Of a stretch of DNA of 64,000 bases, positions 33,929-45,921 are shown piece by piece (position 1 is the first letter of the stretch; each line of letters begins with the position of its first letter). A program made the position numbers and the translations under genes. The notes under the pieces are model-generated. The model did not search any database, was not told the DNA's origin, and saw only the letters and a program-made list of their open reading frames with translations. The stretch is taken from the NCBI GenBank assembly GCA_029204225.1, contig CM055092.1, positions 69,114,229 to 69,178,228 on the forward strand, read 5' to 3'. Source of the DNA: Diphasiastrum complanatum (lineage: Eukaryota; Streptophyta; Lycopodiopsida; Lycopodiales; Lycopodiaceae).

Positions 33929-34544
33929 GTGAGTGGTAGTATATGTTTATGTTTGCTAATATTCCCTCTTAATCAGAATCTTCTTGTGTCTCTATCCTCT
34001 CAGGTCCATCTAGTTTTCGTTTATGAGTATGTTTCTATTACTTTTAAAGCCTGGGTTGTTGATCTTTCAAATTTTGTAGCCAATCCTTGGTACCTGAAGA
34101 GTGTGGCTACTGGCTGCTTGTTTGAGTTCATCTCCTTTGTTTCGTATTAATTGCAGTTTGTTCAATGATCAGAAAGTCTTTCATGAACTTACATTGGGAA
34201 AGGAAGATTGGAAGCCTTTATCTATCAAAATATTCTGGAATGCATCCATGATTCCATATCCAAACTTATGGAGGTTATGCATGTGCGTTGAAGAAAGTAA
34301 TTTTGAGAATTTTAACCAAAAGTCCTATATACAGACATAATATACAATGCCTTTTGTCGAGAGATTTTTTTACAAACCTTGGATCGTATACCTATGATAC
34401 AGAAGATTTGAGTCATTTGACAGATGATACAGATGATTGACAGATTTCACAGATTTTTTTGGCCCTTCTTTTGCATATTTTTGGGTTATTTTTGGGGGGG
34501 AAACTAAAAAAAATTAATTAATTAGTTAATTAATTAATCAGTAC

Positions 34545-34608
34545 GGTTCACCACGGTTCTGGGCAAAAAATTTTAAGAACCGTACGGTTCTCAGAACCGT
34601 GGTGAACC
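34545..34608. repeat. Perfect 17-bp inverted repeat in YSL intron
   Basis: GGTTCACCACGGTTCTG (34545-34561) and its exact complement (34592-34608) flank a 30-base loop that itself holds the 14-bp palindrome GAACCGTACGGTTC (34577-34590). TTAATTAATTAA-type palindromes precede it. It may be the core of a small hairpin element; no target duplication seen. Confidence 0.75.
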
Positions 34609-36179
34609 GATAATGGTTCATTAATTCTATGGATTGTATGTAGAATGTATTAAGCTGTAGGAATGGACCAACATGAGAGCAAGTAACCTGTTCTTGGTGA
34701 ACCATTGCTATCATGACACTATGAGTACCAAAGTAAATGTGTAGTCTATGAGTGGCATGCAAAATAGAAGTAAACCCCTCAACACTATGTGGCATTACAA
34801 TATAACAGCTGAAGTATCGACCCAATCTTGGATGTAAACATGCAGCATCCTGGATATAAGATAAAGCTAGAACCAATGGAATGACAGAATAAAGGAATGT
34901 GCCGATTGTGGTAACAATGAACTTATATGCTGCCAAATTTCCAACTGTATACATGTGTTCTTTACCTTCACCTTCGGAGAAGTGATAGAAACTCGTACAA
35001 ATCTAGGAAAGCTAATGTGGACGTATGTTTGTCCTGGTGACTGACACCTACTCTTGGGCATTGACAAAGTGAGATGTCCTAGCACTTGGTCCACATTATG
35101 AATGATGGAGCTCATAGTTTGAAAGTTTGTGGACGTCTATAAGGTTAAAGATTGAAAGCCTTGTTTGTTACGCTGAGTACAATCTTAGTCATGAGATCAA
35201 TATACCAGAAGACCAAGAATTCCAACTAGAAGTGACAACAATAATTCCAATATAATATAGAGCTAATGATCCCAAGCCAGTTGAATGAACCAAGAACATG
35301 AGGTAGCATTATGAAATATGTTTGAACGTACATCCTCAGATGGCCACACAGAACAAAACTTGCATGTGTAAGGAAAAATGTGCTTCTCAGGAATCAAGAA
35401 TGCCAGAATAAAGCTGCAGGAGCATGCATAGGAATGTATGAGCAATAGCCTAGAGGAAGACTAATTGGCACTGACAAAGCAATTGTGGGGAATCATCCTC
35501 TAGAATAAAAGAGCAAATATAAGTGGAACTTTTGTGTTGCTGTAGCACTGCTGGAATGAGAAAGACAGGAGCAGATGATGATGCTGCATCGAATAATGCT
35601 GCCGTAATACAGTTGTCAGTTATATAAGGGCGTAAAACAGTGTCCACCACCACCAATGATATCTTTGTCACCAATAAATTTGCTATTGAGCTCGGTTCTA
35701 GACGCACATAATGTAGGCTTGTCCTATTTAAATTTTGAGTAGAACGCTGCAGTGAAATTTTAATGGACAAAACATTTTCTGGCTGAAATCAATCCTGTTA
35801 CAGGTTTATCCCAAAGAACATCTCTAATTGGAGAGCAACAAGCTCATTTTTTGAAGGGTTAGAATGGACAACTTGAAGCTGTACTCCTAACTAGCTCAAA
35901 TATAGATGTTTGCTTTAACCTATAATAGAAGCTCAGTATATTAGGAATTTTGCTCTAAATACGGCTTCTTTGTATGCATGATTTAACTAACCTGTTTGAT
36001 TGCTATATTATGTGCTTAATTATCTTATGAATATGTCTGAAACTGATGAGGTGAAGTTGCATCTAAAACTTAAAACCTAGTATATCTATCAGGAACATAG
36101 TTTTGAATCATTAGCTTTGTTGGCGTATAGCATAGCATTCTTACCTCTGATTTCGACGTTATTGTACCTCTGCTTGCAG

Positions 36180-36369
36180 ATTCTACTTTGATTTTAGCAC
36201 TACGTATGTTGGAGTTGGCATGATTTGTCCACACATTGTCAATTGTTCGGTGCTGTTTGGAGCCATGATTTCATGGGGCATTATGTGGCCAATAATCGGT
36301 AGTCAAGCAGGTGATTGGTACCCGGCCGATCTCGAGAAAACTGATTTCAAGGGACTTTATGGATACAAG
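36180..36369 (+). CDS. YSL: YSL exon (WGIMWP motif)
   Basis: Acceptor GCTTGCAG, donor AAG|GTTGTT (GT with a weak consensus). It encodes [29 protein letters not shown] and [20 protein letters not shown]. The next family residues (VFIAIALILGDG) resume at 44300, so the 7.9-kb intron between them, which houses hAT copy D, is certain. Confidence 0.93.
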
Positions 36370-36647
36370 GTTGTTATTTCAAGGTTTTGATTTCATCACA
36401 TTTTATTAGGCCATTGTCTTTTAAAAAGTGGCGTGCTTTTTAGGACTTGTACCCTCATTTGAAGGTGCTGTATTTTTTGGAGGCGAAACACACCATAAGT
36501 GCGGCATCTTAACATTAGATTCAAGTCAAACTGTATCCAATGCATCAAAATCCATAAGGTAGTTATTATTCTACTTAGTGTCAAGGAACTAAAGCTCATA
36601 TCTATATATATTATATATATATATATATATATATCATAGTACCCTCT

Positions 36648-36735
36648 GGTACCGCTGGTATGGTACCGTCGGTACCATATCAGTGGTACCGCCGGTACGG
36701 TACCGCCTGGGATCCGTGGTACCAGGGAGGTACCA
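36648..36735. repeat. GGTACC palindrome array at the end of copy D
   Basis: GGTACC or a one-base variant appears about eight times within 90 bp, separated by GCTGGTAT, GTCGG, GCCGGTAC and GGGATCCGT. Equivalent arrays end copy A (29304-29395) and occur at both ends of B and C. Such clusters often serve as transposase binding sites; here that is inference. Confidence 0.85.
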
Positions 36736-37279
36736 TTTTTAATATTTTTTTTATTTTTTAATATATTTAATAATTTTCTTTTGCCTAATACTTACCAAAA
36801 AAGGACAAAAAAATGGAAAAAAGAGGGGTATTGGGTGTAAAAAACGAGGGTACCGTACATGGTGCAGGGGACTGGTGCAGTGGCACATGGGCACTGTGGG
36901 TGAGCAGACCATGGGGCCAATGGGAGACCAACACAGGGGGGGAGCATCACATGGGGGCAGGTACAGAGGCACATGGGCACTGTGGGTGAGCAGATGGGGC
37001 CAATAGAAGACCAACACAGGGGGGGAGCATCACATGGGGGCAGGTATAGAGGCACATGGATGGATGATGGGGATCCACATGGCCGATCAGGCTGTGGGGA
37101 TAAATAGGCACTCACAATGCCATTGTGGTCGGCATTTTTAGAGGCTATGAGAGAGCTAGTGATAGACAGTGAGAGAGCAAGCGAGAGCTGGTGACAGGTT
37201 GTGAGAGGCTGTTTGAGAGCCAGGGTGCTATGAGAGGGTGTTCAAGGACCAGGGTGCTGTGAGGAGAAGGTCGATCGAG

Positions 37280-37645
37280 ATGGCAGAGCACATACCACCG
37301 AAAGCTGAGGGCGAAGCCAGGAGGAAGCTTGAGGAAGATATCTGAAGGCACAACGAGAGACATCGGAAGCAAGAGGCAGATATCCGAGAGATGCTGCAAC
37401 AGACTCGGCAGAGAAATCCGGAACCGGAGCCACCCGCGCCCGCTGTGGATCCTGTCCCCGCTGTCGAGCTGGATCTGGATGAGCAGATCTGAATGAATTT
37501 CACACGACGGCAGCTCATCATGGTCAGGGAAAGGGTGGCCAGACGTCGGGCTAACCAGGAGGCAGCTCGGGCTAACCGGGAGGCAGAGCAAGAGCGACAA
37601 AACAATGCACTAGACGAGGGCGAGGAGTCGGTGAAGGATCAGTGA
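37280..37645 (+). pseudogene. hAT-borne ORF2, copy D (two in-frame stops)
   Basis: The frame MAEHIPPKAEGEARRKLEED to GEESVKDQ has the same length as the intact ORF in copy A. TGA stops at 37343-37345 and 37490-37492 replace arginine (CGA) and glycine (GGA) codons. It is preceded by the conserved TATA-like box at 37099-37108. Apart from the stops, most positions are identical to copy A, so loss of function is recent. Confidence 0.85.
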
Positions 37646-38168
37646 GGGATGTTTAGAATATATAAGGTTCAGCCGTATGTGGCGGACTGTTGCTATGTAG
37701 TTTTCGGCAGTTTATGGTGCAGCAAATAACTAGATGGCTGCTTAAAATAGTGACAGTACATGTGATGTTATCTTGATACAACTGTTGAATATATACATAG
37801 TTGTTTTTTGTGCAACGCGAGCCTGGTCATGTAAGATGTAATCTCTGTAATTTTTTTAAATGCAGATGTATTACATGTGTTTATGAAATGTCGTTTGGGG
37901 TGTAGGGGTGATTGCTATGCTCATGATGTAGGTGCATATATGTGAAGCTAGCATTCACTTCAAACGAAATTAAATGAAAAAAGGATTCACACACGCCCAT
38001 AGAATTTGACATAAAATTGAAAATACAGCATTACATGTACAGAGCGACATACGCACAATGTGCAGCAAATAATGTAGGCCAAACACTGTATATAATGTGA
38101 AAAATCATCTGAGTACAATGGTAGACCGTCTGCTAGAGACAAACTACTGAAACTAAAACAACAGAGCC

Positions 38169-41100
38169 TCAATCAATGCTCTGGCTCTGACTCAGACGAA
38201 TGCTCTGGAGACAACGCAGCCGATATCTTTGCCTGTCTGGAACTGGCATGGGCTGTGTATCCGAGGGGGAAGACTCGTCATCCTCATCCTCCCAATCTGC
38301 CTCCGCATCAGCCCCCAAGCAGGCCAAACCAACAACACCTGCTCCAACTGGTTGTGATACTGCACCTCTACCTGTACCTGGAGCCCTGCGTGGTTGTCCT
38401 CTCCTCCCTGGCAGTTTCTGTGCCTTGCCTTTCTTGTTCGGTGCACCCTTGGGCCTTCCTGGTCTCTTGCGGACAAGAGGAGCTGTCAATGCCTCGTCAC
38501 CCCCATGCAAATCACCTGGCTGGCTAGGCTGGGCCCAAGCTGAGGCCGGCTGGGATAGGGAAGCAAAAGAGGGAACTCCCTGTGCACCTGAGCGAGGAGG
38601 ATGAGCTTGTGGAGTGTGTGCCCGTGGGGCTGCTGCAAGTGGAGGAACTGGCTGTGTAGGAGGCGAGTACAGCGGCGATATGTACTAAAAGGGGCGCTGC
38701 GGTGGCCGGTACTGGTACATCCTGGGTGCTGCCAAAGGGGGAGCCAGTGGAGTGGGTGCTGCCAAAGGATGAGGATGTGGAGTGGGTGTTGCCACTGGAG
38801 GAGCAGCTGGAGGAGCCACTGTGGATGTGGGCACTGCGAGAGAAAACTTGGGCACAGATGGTGGCCTACCATGGAGACCTGGTGCTGCAGAAGTGGACGG
38901 CGATGGCATCGGTGGCACTGGAGGAGCTGTGCGACGCACATACACCCTCTGAGGAGCTGGAGGAACTGTAGGCACCTCATGCAGCTGCTCTGGCTGGGAC
39001 TCTGTGTATGGCATGCTGACAAGAGATGATGGGGGCGCCCTGACACTCGGCATCTGCTAGGCCTCTGAATCCAATGTGGCAACCAAGTCGTCCAGCTGGG
39101 CATTTGAATACAAATGCTCTGGGCTCTGGGACTCATCCTGTGCACCAGCCTCTAAATCATCTTGTGCACCAATCTCTGAATCATCCTGTGCACCAACCCC
39201 TGAATCAACCCGAGCCTCATCCCGTGCCTCATCATGTGCACCCTGTAGACCCTGCATGGCCTCCCAATCTGTGCAATCAAAGTCATCTGGTGCCTCCTCT
39301 GGTGTGTTGTCGTAGTAACGGCCATGACTCTGTACTACACGCATCCAAACATCTGCCGGACCGGCATCTAAATCACTCTGCCCTTTATCAAGAGCCTCCT
39401 CCATCATGTCGGCATAGGTAGGTATGCCACTGCCCCCCCCCTGTGTGCCCTGCCTGTCTCCCGGTATAACCTGTGCCATGTGTCCCACCTTTGCCACGTG
39501 ATGCACCTGTGACCCCTGCCCGTGGCGTGTGCCCTGCACCTGTATCATCTGCCTCATCCCTCTCTGATCTGGCAAACACAACCTGAATGGGCTCATCCTC
39601 ATCATGCTCATCCTCTGACACTGGCTCATCTGCCTCATACAATGGGGGCTCTCTGTGCTCAAGCCCAAGCTCTCTCTCTCTCTCTCATCTCGGCAAGCTC
39701 CCTCTCTCTCTCTGCCATCAACTGTGTGCCCAGGTCATCTGCAGGCATGGGATGGGTGCTGTCCGTAGGCCAGTCAACCTGGCGCTCCAAATCAGATATC
39801 TTCGTTTGCAAGGTTTAAGATTTGCATGTCAGAGAGACAACTTTATGAAGAAATGAAACCAACGTACTAGGAGTCAACCAACATGCTATGGGAGAATAGC
39901 TAATCACCTGCAATGCGCTCGTAATGGTCGGAAGTCTCCTGGCGAGACGTGCGTTGGTGCTACAGAACACCAACCGCTCCAACTGACTCACTGACAACCG
40001 GTTTCTTCTCCTCGTGTGAATCAGTGCCCATGTGCTCCAATTACGCTCACACATGGAGGCAGCGCAGTCCTGTGGTACGTGCAATGAAATGCTTCAGCAC
40101 ATGTGCACGGGTGGAAGGTCAACGAAACACAGCAATGGAGGATGAAATGAGATGCATACCTAAGAAAGGACACGCAGTGCAAGACGCTGTATGGATGGAT
40201 AGGTGCTACCGAACATGGTCCACCAGGTAATGGGAAGCTGCCTCCTCTCTGGATCCTGAGCAGCCGGGTGGTCGAACGTGCCCATGCCGAAATGAAATGC
40301 AACGAGCTCCTCCATGAGCCTGATAGGATCCAAACCTATGTGTGGACCCACCCTGTGAATGTACTGAAGCCAATCGGCCTCAAGCTCCCTGTCTGCGATC
40401 TGTGTCGGAGAGAGGAAGAGGGGATGCAACATGTGTGCAACGCTGTGGATACTCCTGTGGAAGCAGTTCCACCGTGTCTTCCATATGAACTTCAGCTCTG
40501 TCATCCTGCAGGTGAGAGGCATGTGGTTTAGGGCATTACAAAAAAAACTTAACACTGACAGAAAAACAAACTAGCAATTACTAAAAAGATAAAGGCCAAT
40601 TACATTACTATATTGCTTACCTCTCTGGCTGCAAGATGGGCAGCTGTAGGAACTGTCCAATCCGGTCCATGAGCTCATATACAAGTCCAAGTGTTGACCC
40701 CTTGCTGTCAGCCATGCGGAGCACAATGTAGAGTGGTCGAAGCAGTCCTGACAATGTCTGTGCATCCCTCCAGAACTGGTCTCCCCTCACCGTGGAAGAA
40801 AAGTGCTCCCCATCCTCAGTGTGCTGAAACGTACTGGCACGCCAAAGATCACTGACAACCATCTGTAGAAGCTGCGCCCTACACCTGATCAGATGGTCGA
40901 TGACCACCAAGTCAAATGCAAAGCGTGTGGGGGCTGGCTTACGGAGGTCTAGATGGCTGAACACCCGGAACATGGCAAGAACACGCCTCTTTTTTGTGAC
41001 AAAAGTCACCAGGAAGAGGGCCTCACGGACGATGGAGTGCACCTATGTCCCCCATGAGAAGGTCTATGTCGTGCGCCGCACAGGGGGTATGGACGATGTG

Positions 41101-42488
41101 AGGGAACTAGGCCTCTAGTAGGACACCCATCTGAACACAGTTGGTGGCATTGTCCGTCACCACCGTAACGACATGCTGGGGGCCTATGGACAGTATGGAA
41201 GACCTAATGACACCGTACATGAAATCTGCAGATATGACTCTCCCCCCCATACTGCAATCCACGGCTCTCAAAAACTGTGTACCCATGCAGCTGGAGACCA
41301 AGATGTTGAGGATTGGCCTCCTCATGACATCAGTCCAGCCATTGGACATGATGCTACATCCATATGTGGCCCAGTGGCGGCGTAGAGGCTCCATCTCTCT
41401 AGACAAGGACTCAACCCTATCTCTCAGCATGTGTGTGCGGACAACCTCCGAACCAGGGACTCTCCAGCCAGGGCTGACAAACTGTGCAAGGCGGAATGCC
41501 CTTCTGAAGGGCTCAGAATCGGTGATGGCAAAAGGTAGGTTCAGCTCGTAAATCAAACTGGCCATGGCCTGTGTGGCCTCTCTGTCCATGTGCGGATGAT
41601 GCATGCCACGAATGGTCTGCTGCACAAGGGCTCTACCTGGTGGGCGACGGGTGGTGGACGTCCAGCACGGTGCACCAACCGTGACGGGAATGGACGATGG
41701 CGCGACAAGCTGGGCACTGGTGGATGCATCGGTTGTAGACGTGGAATGGGGAGAGTGGGATGCACTGGCAGGGATGGGTGCAGCAGCATAGGTGGGGTGC
41801 ACTGGTGGAGGGGCAACATCTGACATGGGGTACGAAAACTGCTGACTGAGGAGGTCATCCGGATGGGAAGGGAAGGAAGAAGGGATCTCTTTCACATCCT
41901 TGAAGGCCTCAGCAGTAGCATCCTGGGCCTGCTCGGGTGGCGGAGAGTCCATGAGAAAGTCGTAAACCGGGGGCATGCGAGCAACAGGACGTGGAGGTGG
42001 AACCAAGTGGCAACTGGCGGACGCGATAAGACGGGATCCACCGGAATCTGAGCAGATGGGGGTGCGTGAGGCGGAACTGTCTGAGGGGGATGAGGGGCAA
42101 AGGGACTGGACGAGGATGCACTCCCTCTCCTCGTGCATGCCAGCCAAGCAGGCAGCAACTTTGGGTCAGCCACATAAGGAGCGGTGCAAAATCGAAGAAT
42201 GCCCTCCGAAATGGTGTTCTCCCCCGCCACGAGCCGCGACCCGTAGGTGTCCAGTAGTCGTTGCCTGTCGGGGACGGTCATGCTGCCACAAGGGGCAGCA
42301 TTCAAGGTGGCACCATTTTTGGCGCGTGCACCGAGTAGATGGCCTTTAAGGCGAGTGAGGGATGCAGCAAATTCGACGAGACAGTATCGGCAGCCCACGA
42401 TCTTCTGGCCGGTCTTGTTGGACTTGTCGGCAACCCACCTGACAATGTCTACCTCGTCCCACAGACCGGAAAGGTCGGATTGCACCAT
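38169..42488 (-). pseudogene. hAT transposase with BED finger, DUF659, dimerisation domain and AT-hook tail
   Basis: The minus-strand start is MVQSDLSGLWDEVDIVRWVA at 42488. A BED zinc finger follows (CRYCLVEFAASLTRLKGHLL), then a proline/serine-rich linker, DUF659 (MDREATQAMASLIYELNLPF; VVTVVTDNATNCVQMG; FPHIVHTPCAAHDIDLLMG), a middle region, and the hAT C-terminal dimerisation domain (CERNWSTWALIHTRRRNRL) near 40040. Introns are at 40506-40620, 40070-40159 and about 39800-39907. The unusual tail has an acidic, GA-repeat-encoded stretch, a proline-rich part, and a basic AT-hook-like end (RKRPGRPKGAPNKKGKAQK, about 38480). Defects: a frameshift near 42140, a TAG before FPHIVH, further shifts near 39670 and 39440, and a TAG near 39058. 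Confidence 0.88.
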
Positions 42489-42839
42489 TGCGATGGAGAA
42501 AACTAGGGACAAAATGCAGATGAAGCTAAAGCTGCAAGGATGGAACGCTGGAAAAAAAACAACAGGGTACACTGTGTGAGAGACGCTGAAAATGGGCGAA
42601 GGTAGGGCGAAGCAAGTCAGATGCAAGGCAGGGCATTGCGTGGGTGAAGGGCGACGCAAGGAATCGAAGGCAGGCAGGCGGAAACAGTAGCGATGGCAGG
42701 GCAGAGGAGGGCGCAAAAAAATTTCTGATAAAATGCGAGGGGGGCGGGTAGGTTTAGGGAAGAAAAAAATTTAAAAAATATTAAATATTAAATAATATTT
42801 TATATTGTGGTACCGCGGTACCCAGTACCACGGGACCTA

Positions 42840-42841
<2 letters not shown>

Positions 42842-42917
<76 letters not shown>
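42842..42917. repeat. (TA)n then (GA)n compound microsatellite
   Basis: About 45 bp of TA repeat followed by about 31 bp of GA repeat directly at the right end of hAT copy D. Confidence 0.97.
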
Positions 42918-42922
<5 letters not shown>

Positions 42923-43176
42923 TTTAATAATGTCTTTTCCTTGCCAAAGTCCATAAAATTTTTGGTATTCTGAAATTTAGATCTTCAAAATTTCACGTCG
43001 GTGAGACATTTAGGTGGAGACGATAACCAGGCTATTTGGGTCCTTTTTAGGCTGCCATGCAGTTTCCATGCTTGTGTTATGGTGCTAAAGGTCCTCAACC
43101 AAAAATTTCTTTGCATCTTCAACAACATTTTGGGAGTTCATCATACCTTTGACGCAAACACTGAGGGCCTTGTGCT

Positions 43177-43473
43177 CTAGCAAGTGGCTCTCGACGAATG
43201 TGGCTGAGAAAGAGGTGGAGAGGTTGTATTACCTTTAAGTATTTTTCCAAGATTGACAACGGTATGGTATTTTTCCACCTGATTTTCAACTTGTTGGAGC
43301 TTAGCTGAAGTAGCTACTTGGGAAGATGTGTCGCTTTTGATAACTGCAACTTCAGTCTTGAGTTCTTCGATGGAGATTGCCAACTTCTTGAGGTGAGATT
43401 GCACAACTAGAAGTAGAGAATCGTCAGAAGCCAGTCTTTCGGCAACCAAAAAGAAAAACAAAAAAATTTGCAT
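43177..43473 (-). CDS. Short coiled-coil ORF in YSL intron, unrecognised
   Basis: A 98-codon minus-strand frame begins MQIFLFFFLVAERLASDDSL and continues with heptad-like sequence (SHLKKLAISIEELKTEVAVI, LQQVENQVEKYHTVV). The sequence just upstream of the ATG has TTAGGGTTT, a motif common in plant 5' leaders. It might be a retroposed or degenerate gene piece inserted antisense in the YSL intron. No family assigned. It may be chance. Confidence 0.3.
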   Translation of the reverse strand: MQIFLFFFLVAERLASDDSLLLVVQSHLKKLAISIEELKTEVAVIKSDTSSQVATSAKLQQVENQVEKYHTVVNLGKILKGNTTSPPLSQPHSSRATC

Positions 43474-43814
43474 TCTGGCAAACCCTAACGAGATTTCCTA
43501 CATCGTGTTCCGGAACGGAATGTTATACATTACAATGCAAAAGATGAAGTATGATTTAGCCTGTACATTGAAGATTATATTTAAGAAATTGCAATTGCAT
43601 ATTCTTAAGAAACTGTACAAGTCAGCTCCAAATCAAGATTGGTGCATGAATTGTTTGTGTTATTTTGATGATTTCTCGATAATTGAAGTGCATGCTTGAC
43701 ATGTCTATTCATGAACTTTTGACCCTATCTTGTCAAGTAGTTATCAAAGATAGTTCCTTTGAAATGCAAGTGATCAAGGATAAAGATTTTCTTGGACAGA
43801 AGGGATCTAGTCTG

Positions 43815-43916
<102 letters not shown>

Positions 43917-44193
43917 CCCCAGTTAGACAAAATGGGATTTGGAGATTCTCATTGGTCCACGTTTGCCCTAGAACGTCATTGAAGGGCATTTGAAAAGCAT
44001 TTGAAGTGCAATAAAAACCGGTTGAAAATGACGTGCATTTAGAACTTTCTAGAGAGAGAGCATGTGCCTTTAGAAATCCCTAGAAAGATAAGTTTTTAGA
44101 GAAAGGAGGGTGCGCTTTAGGATCGCATGAGAGAGAGGCACTCATTTTTTTAAGGATTTTTTAGGTTTCACATGAAAAATAGCGATAATGTGA

Positions 44194-44196
<3 letters not shown>

Positions 44197-44266
<70 letters not shown>
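44197..44266. repeat. (GA)n microsatellite
   Basis: About 35 GA units only 33 bp before the acceptor of YSL exon 5, on the polypyrimidine-tract side. A purine run so close to the acceptor could weaken splicing. Confidence 0.97.
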
Positions 44267-44268
<2 letters not shown>

Positions 44269-44299
44269 CTAAATGGTTTGATGAAATTTTCTATTTCAG

Positions 44300-44440
44300 G
44301 TTTTTATAGCAATTGCACTTATTTTAGGAGATGGAATCTACAACTTGATAAAGATTGTGTTCATCTCAACAAAATCCTTGTATCTTCAGTATGCAGAATC
44401 TCAACAACTTCCTTTGATTACCTATTCACTTGCTAAGCTT
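44300..44440 (+). CDS. YSL: YSL exon (ALILGDG motif), 3' limit unresolved
   Basis: Acceptor CTATTTCAG. It encodes VFIAIALILGDGIYNLIKIV then FISTKSLYLQ, the expected continuation after GLYGYK. The frame stays open to a TGA at 44441. A donor CA|GTATGC at 44388/44389 is attractive but leaves phase 2, whereas the next exon needs phase 1, so either an exon is missing or the frame is already broken. Confidence 0.85.
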
Positions 44441-45079
44441 TGAAGTGTCTGATGCAAACATTGTATGGTTGAGTATGAAAGTTTTGTTTGTTGTACCATC
44501 AAAATATATCTGCAAGTAAGTTTAAAATTTGTGATAATTCTGAGGTCAGAGTACTTTAAGTGATTTCATAATGAGACATGATCTACCTTACTGAGAAATA
44601 GAGCCACTGCTTGTCAAATGGTTTTTAATTATAGTTGTTTCCTCTAAGATTGACCCACTTCGAAATGTTAAATTCCCAATCACCAGAAACCTTACAGTAA
44701 ATGGGAGCACATTCCTACTCATTCCCGAAAAATATAAATTTGTAGCAGATTGGGGCTGAGAACCAGTCCTAACATAGAAGCATTGGGGAGACTGAGATAG
44801 GCAAACAGTGGAAGAAATTCAACCGCCTGAGATGTTGGTTTTTTCTAGCATTATGTTAGTTTTTAAAAGCATGACACAAATCAGGTACCAGGTTAGCCAG
44901 TCCGAAGGCTGACTAACGCCAGCTCTACCTTATGGAAGCTTGTGCCAACTATGAGGATATGCCCTATTTTATATATACTAGTTGTAAATTTATGTAGATT
45001 GAGGCATATTTCCTTATCATTTCATTATTTCTAAGCTTTACAATTGGATGTGGCTATCTGTATCTGTTCTGTTTTGCAG

Positions 45080-45921
45080 CAGTTCCAGCAGATGATGAAT
45101 TGGCCATCATAAGGGAAAAACAGAACCGCATCTTTTTACAGGATCACATACCTTTATGGTTTGCTGCATCTGGTTATGCTGTTCTTTCAGTCATATCTAT
45201 GATTGCAATTCCACAAATTTTCACTCCAGTGAGGTGGACATATGGCAAGCTAGGTCTTTTTATGTTTGCTGCTTGGGTTGGAAGTAATGGTGGAGTGATT
45301 GCAGGCTTAGCAGCTTGTGGAGTTATGATGTCAATTGTCAGTACAGCTGCTGACCTAATGCAGGATTTCAAGATTGGTCTCCTTACAGTGTCTTCACCCA
45401 GGTCCATGTTTGTCAGTCAATTATTGGGAACTTGTATGGGATGTGTTCTGGCTCCCTTGACATTCTGGATGTTTTGGTCAGCCTTCAACATTGGGCTGCC
45501 AGATGGGGAATACAAAGCTCCTTATGCAGTTATATTCAGACAGATGGCAATTTTAGGAGTTGAAGGATTGTCTGCCCTTCCTAAATACTGTTTAGGATTT
45601 TGCTGTGCCTTCTTTGTATTAGCTTTGCTAATCAATCTTTTCAGAGATTTCGGTCTGAAACAAATCTGCCAGTACCTTCCAATTCCAATGGCTATGGGAA
45701 TTCCTTTTTACATAGGAGCATACTTTGCCATCGACATGTTTATTGGCACGGCCATCTTGTATGTATGGGAACGGCTGAACCGAAAGGAAGCAGATGTGTA
45801 GGGTCCTGCTGTGGCTTCGGGTCTAATCTGTGGAGATGGAGTTTGGACCATTCCTTCGGCTGTTCTTGCCCTCCCTAAAATCAATCCACCTATTTGTATG
45901 GCCTTCTATCCCACAAGATGA
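45080..45921 (+). CDS. YSL: YSL last exon with internal deletion and premature TAG
   Basis: It encodes [20 protein letters not shown], then the C-terminal membrane half: [75 protein letters not shown]. Against the family, about 30 residues between the IP-x-(M/I)F segment and YGKLGLF are absent without shifting frame. At 45799 TAG stands where the family usually has a residue between EADV and [20 protein letters not shown]; the frame continues 39 codons to TGA. The rest is well conserved. Confidence 0.9.

Larger units (their letters stand above)
36635..42841 (-). mobile_element. Large hAT element, copy D (GGTACC family), in a YSL intron
   Basis: The 6207-bp element runs from CATAGTACCCTCTGGTACCG to ...GGGACCTATG and is flanked by TA repeat on both sides, compatible with an 8-bp TA-rich duplication. 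The left end has about eight GGTACC palindromes in 90 bp; the right end has fewer. From the left come subterminal tandem repeats (36870-37060), ORF2 on the plus strand (37280-37645), then the BED/DUF659 transposase on the minus strand (42488 to 38169). The two genes converge. Both are damaged by stops or frameshifts, so this copy is probably inactive, but it shows the full architecture. Confidence 0.88.

Noticed and set aside
34538-35770. Minus-strand frames of 60-138 codons in the YSL intron
   Set aside because: Unremarkable composition, no recognisable motif, no splice-supported structure; likely chance.
41141-41551. Plus-strand frames of 70-140 codons opposite the hAT transposase
   Set aside because: Antisense shadows of the DUF659 coding region, whose minus-strand motifs are clear.
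45799-45801. Programmed readthrough or recoding of the YSL TAG
   Set aside because: The gene has other defects (internal deletion, phase conflict, missing 5' exons), so simple decay is the better explanation.
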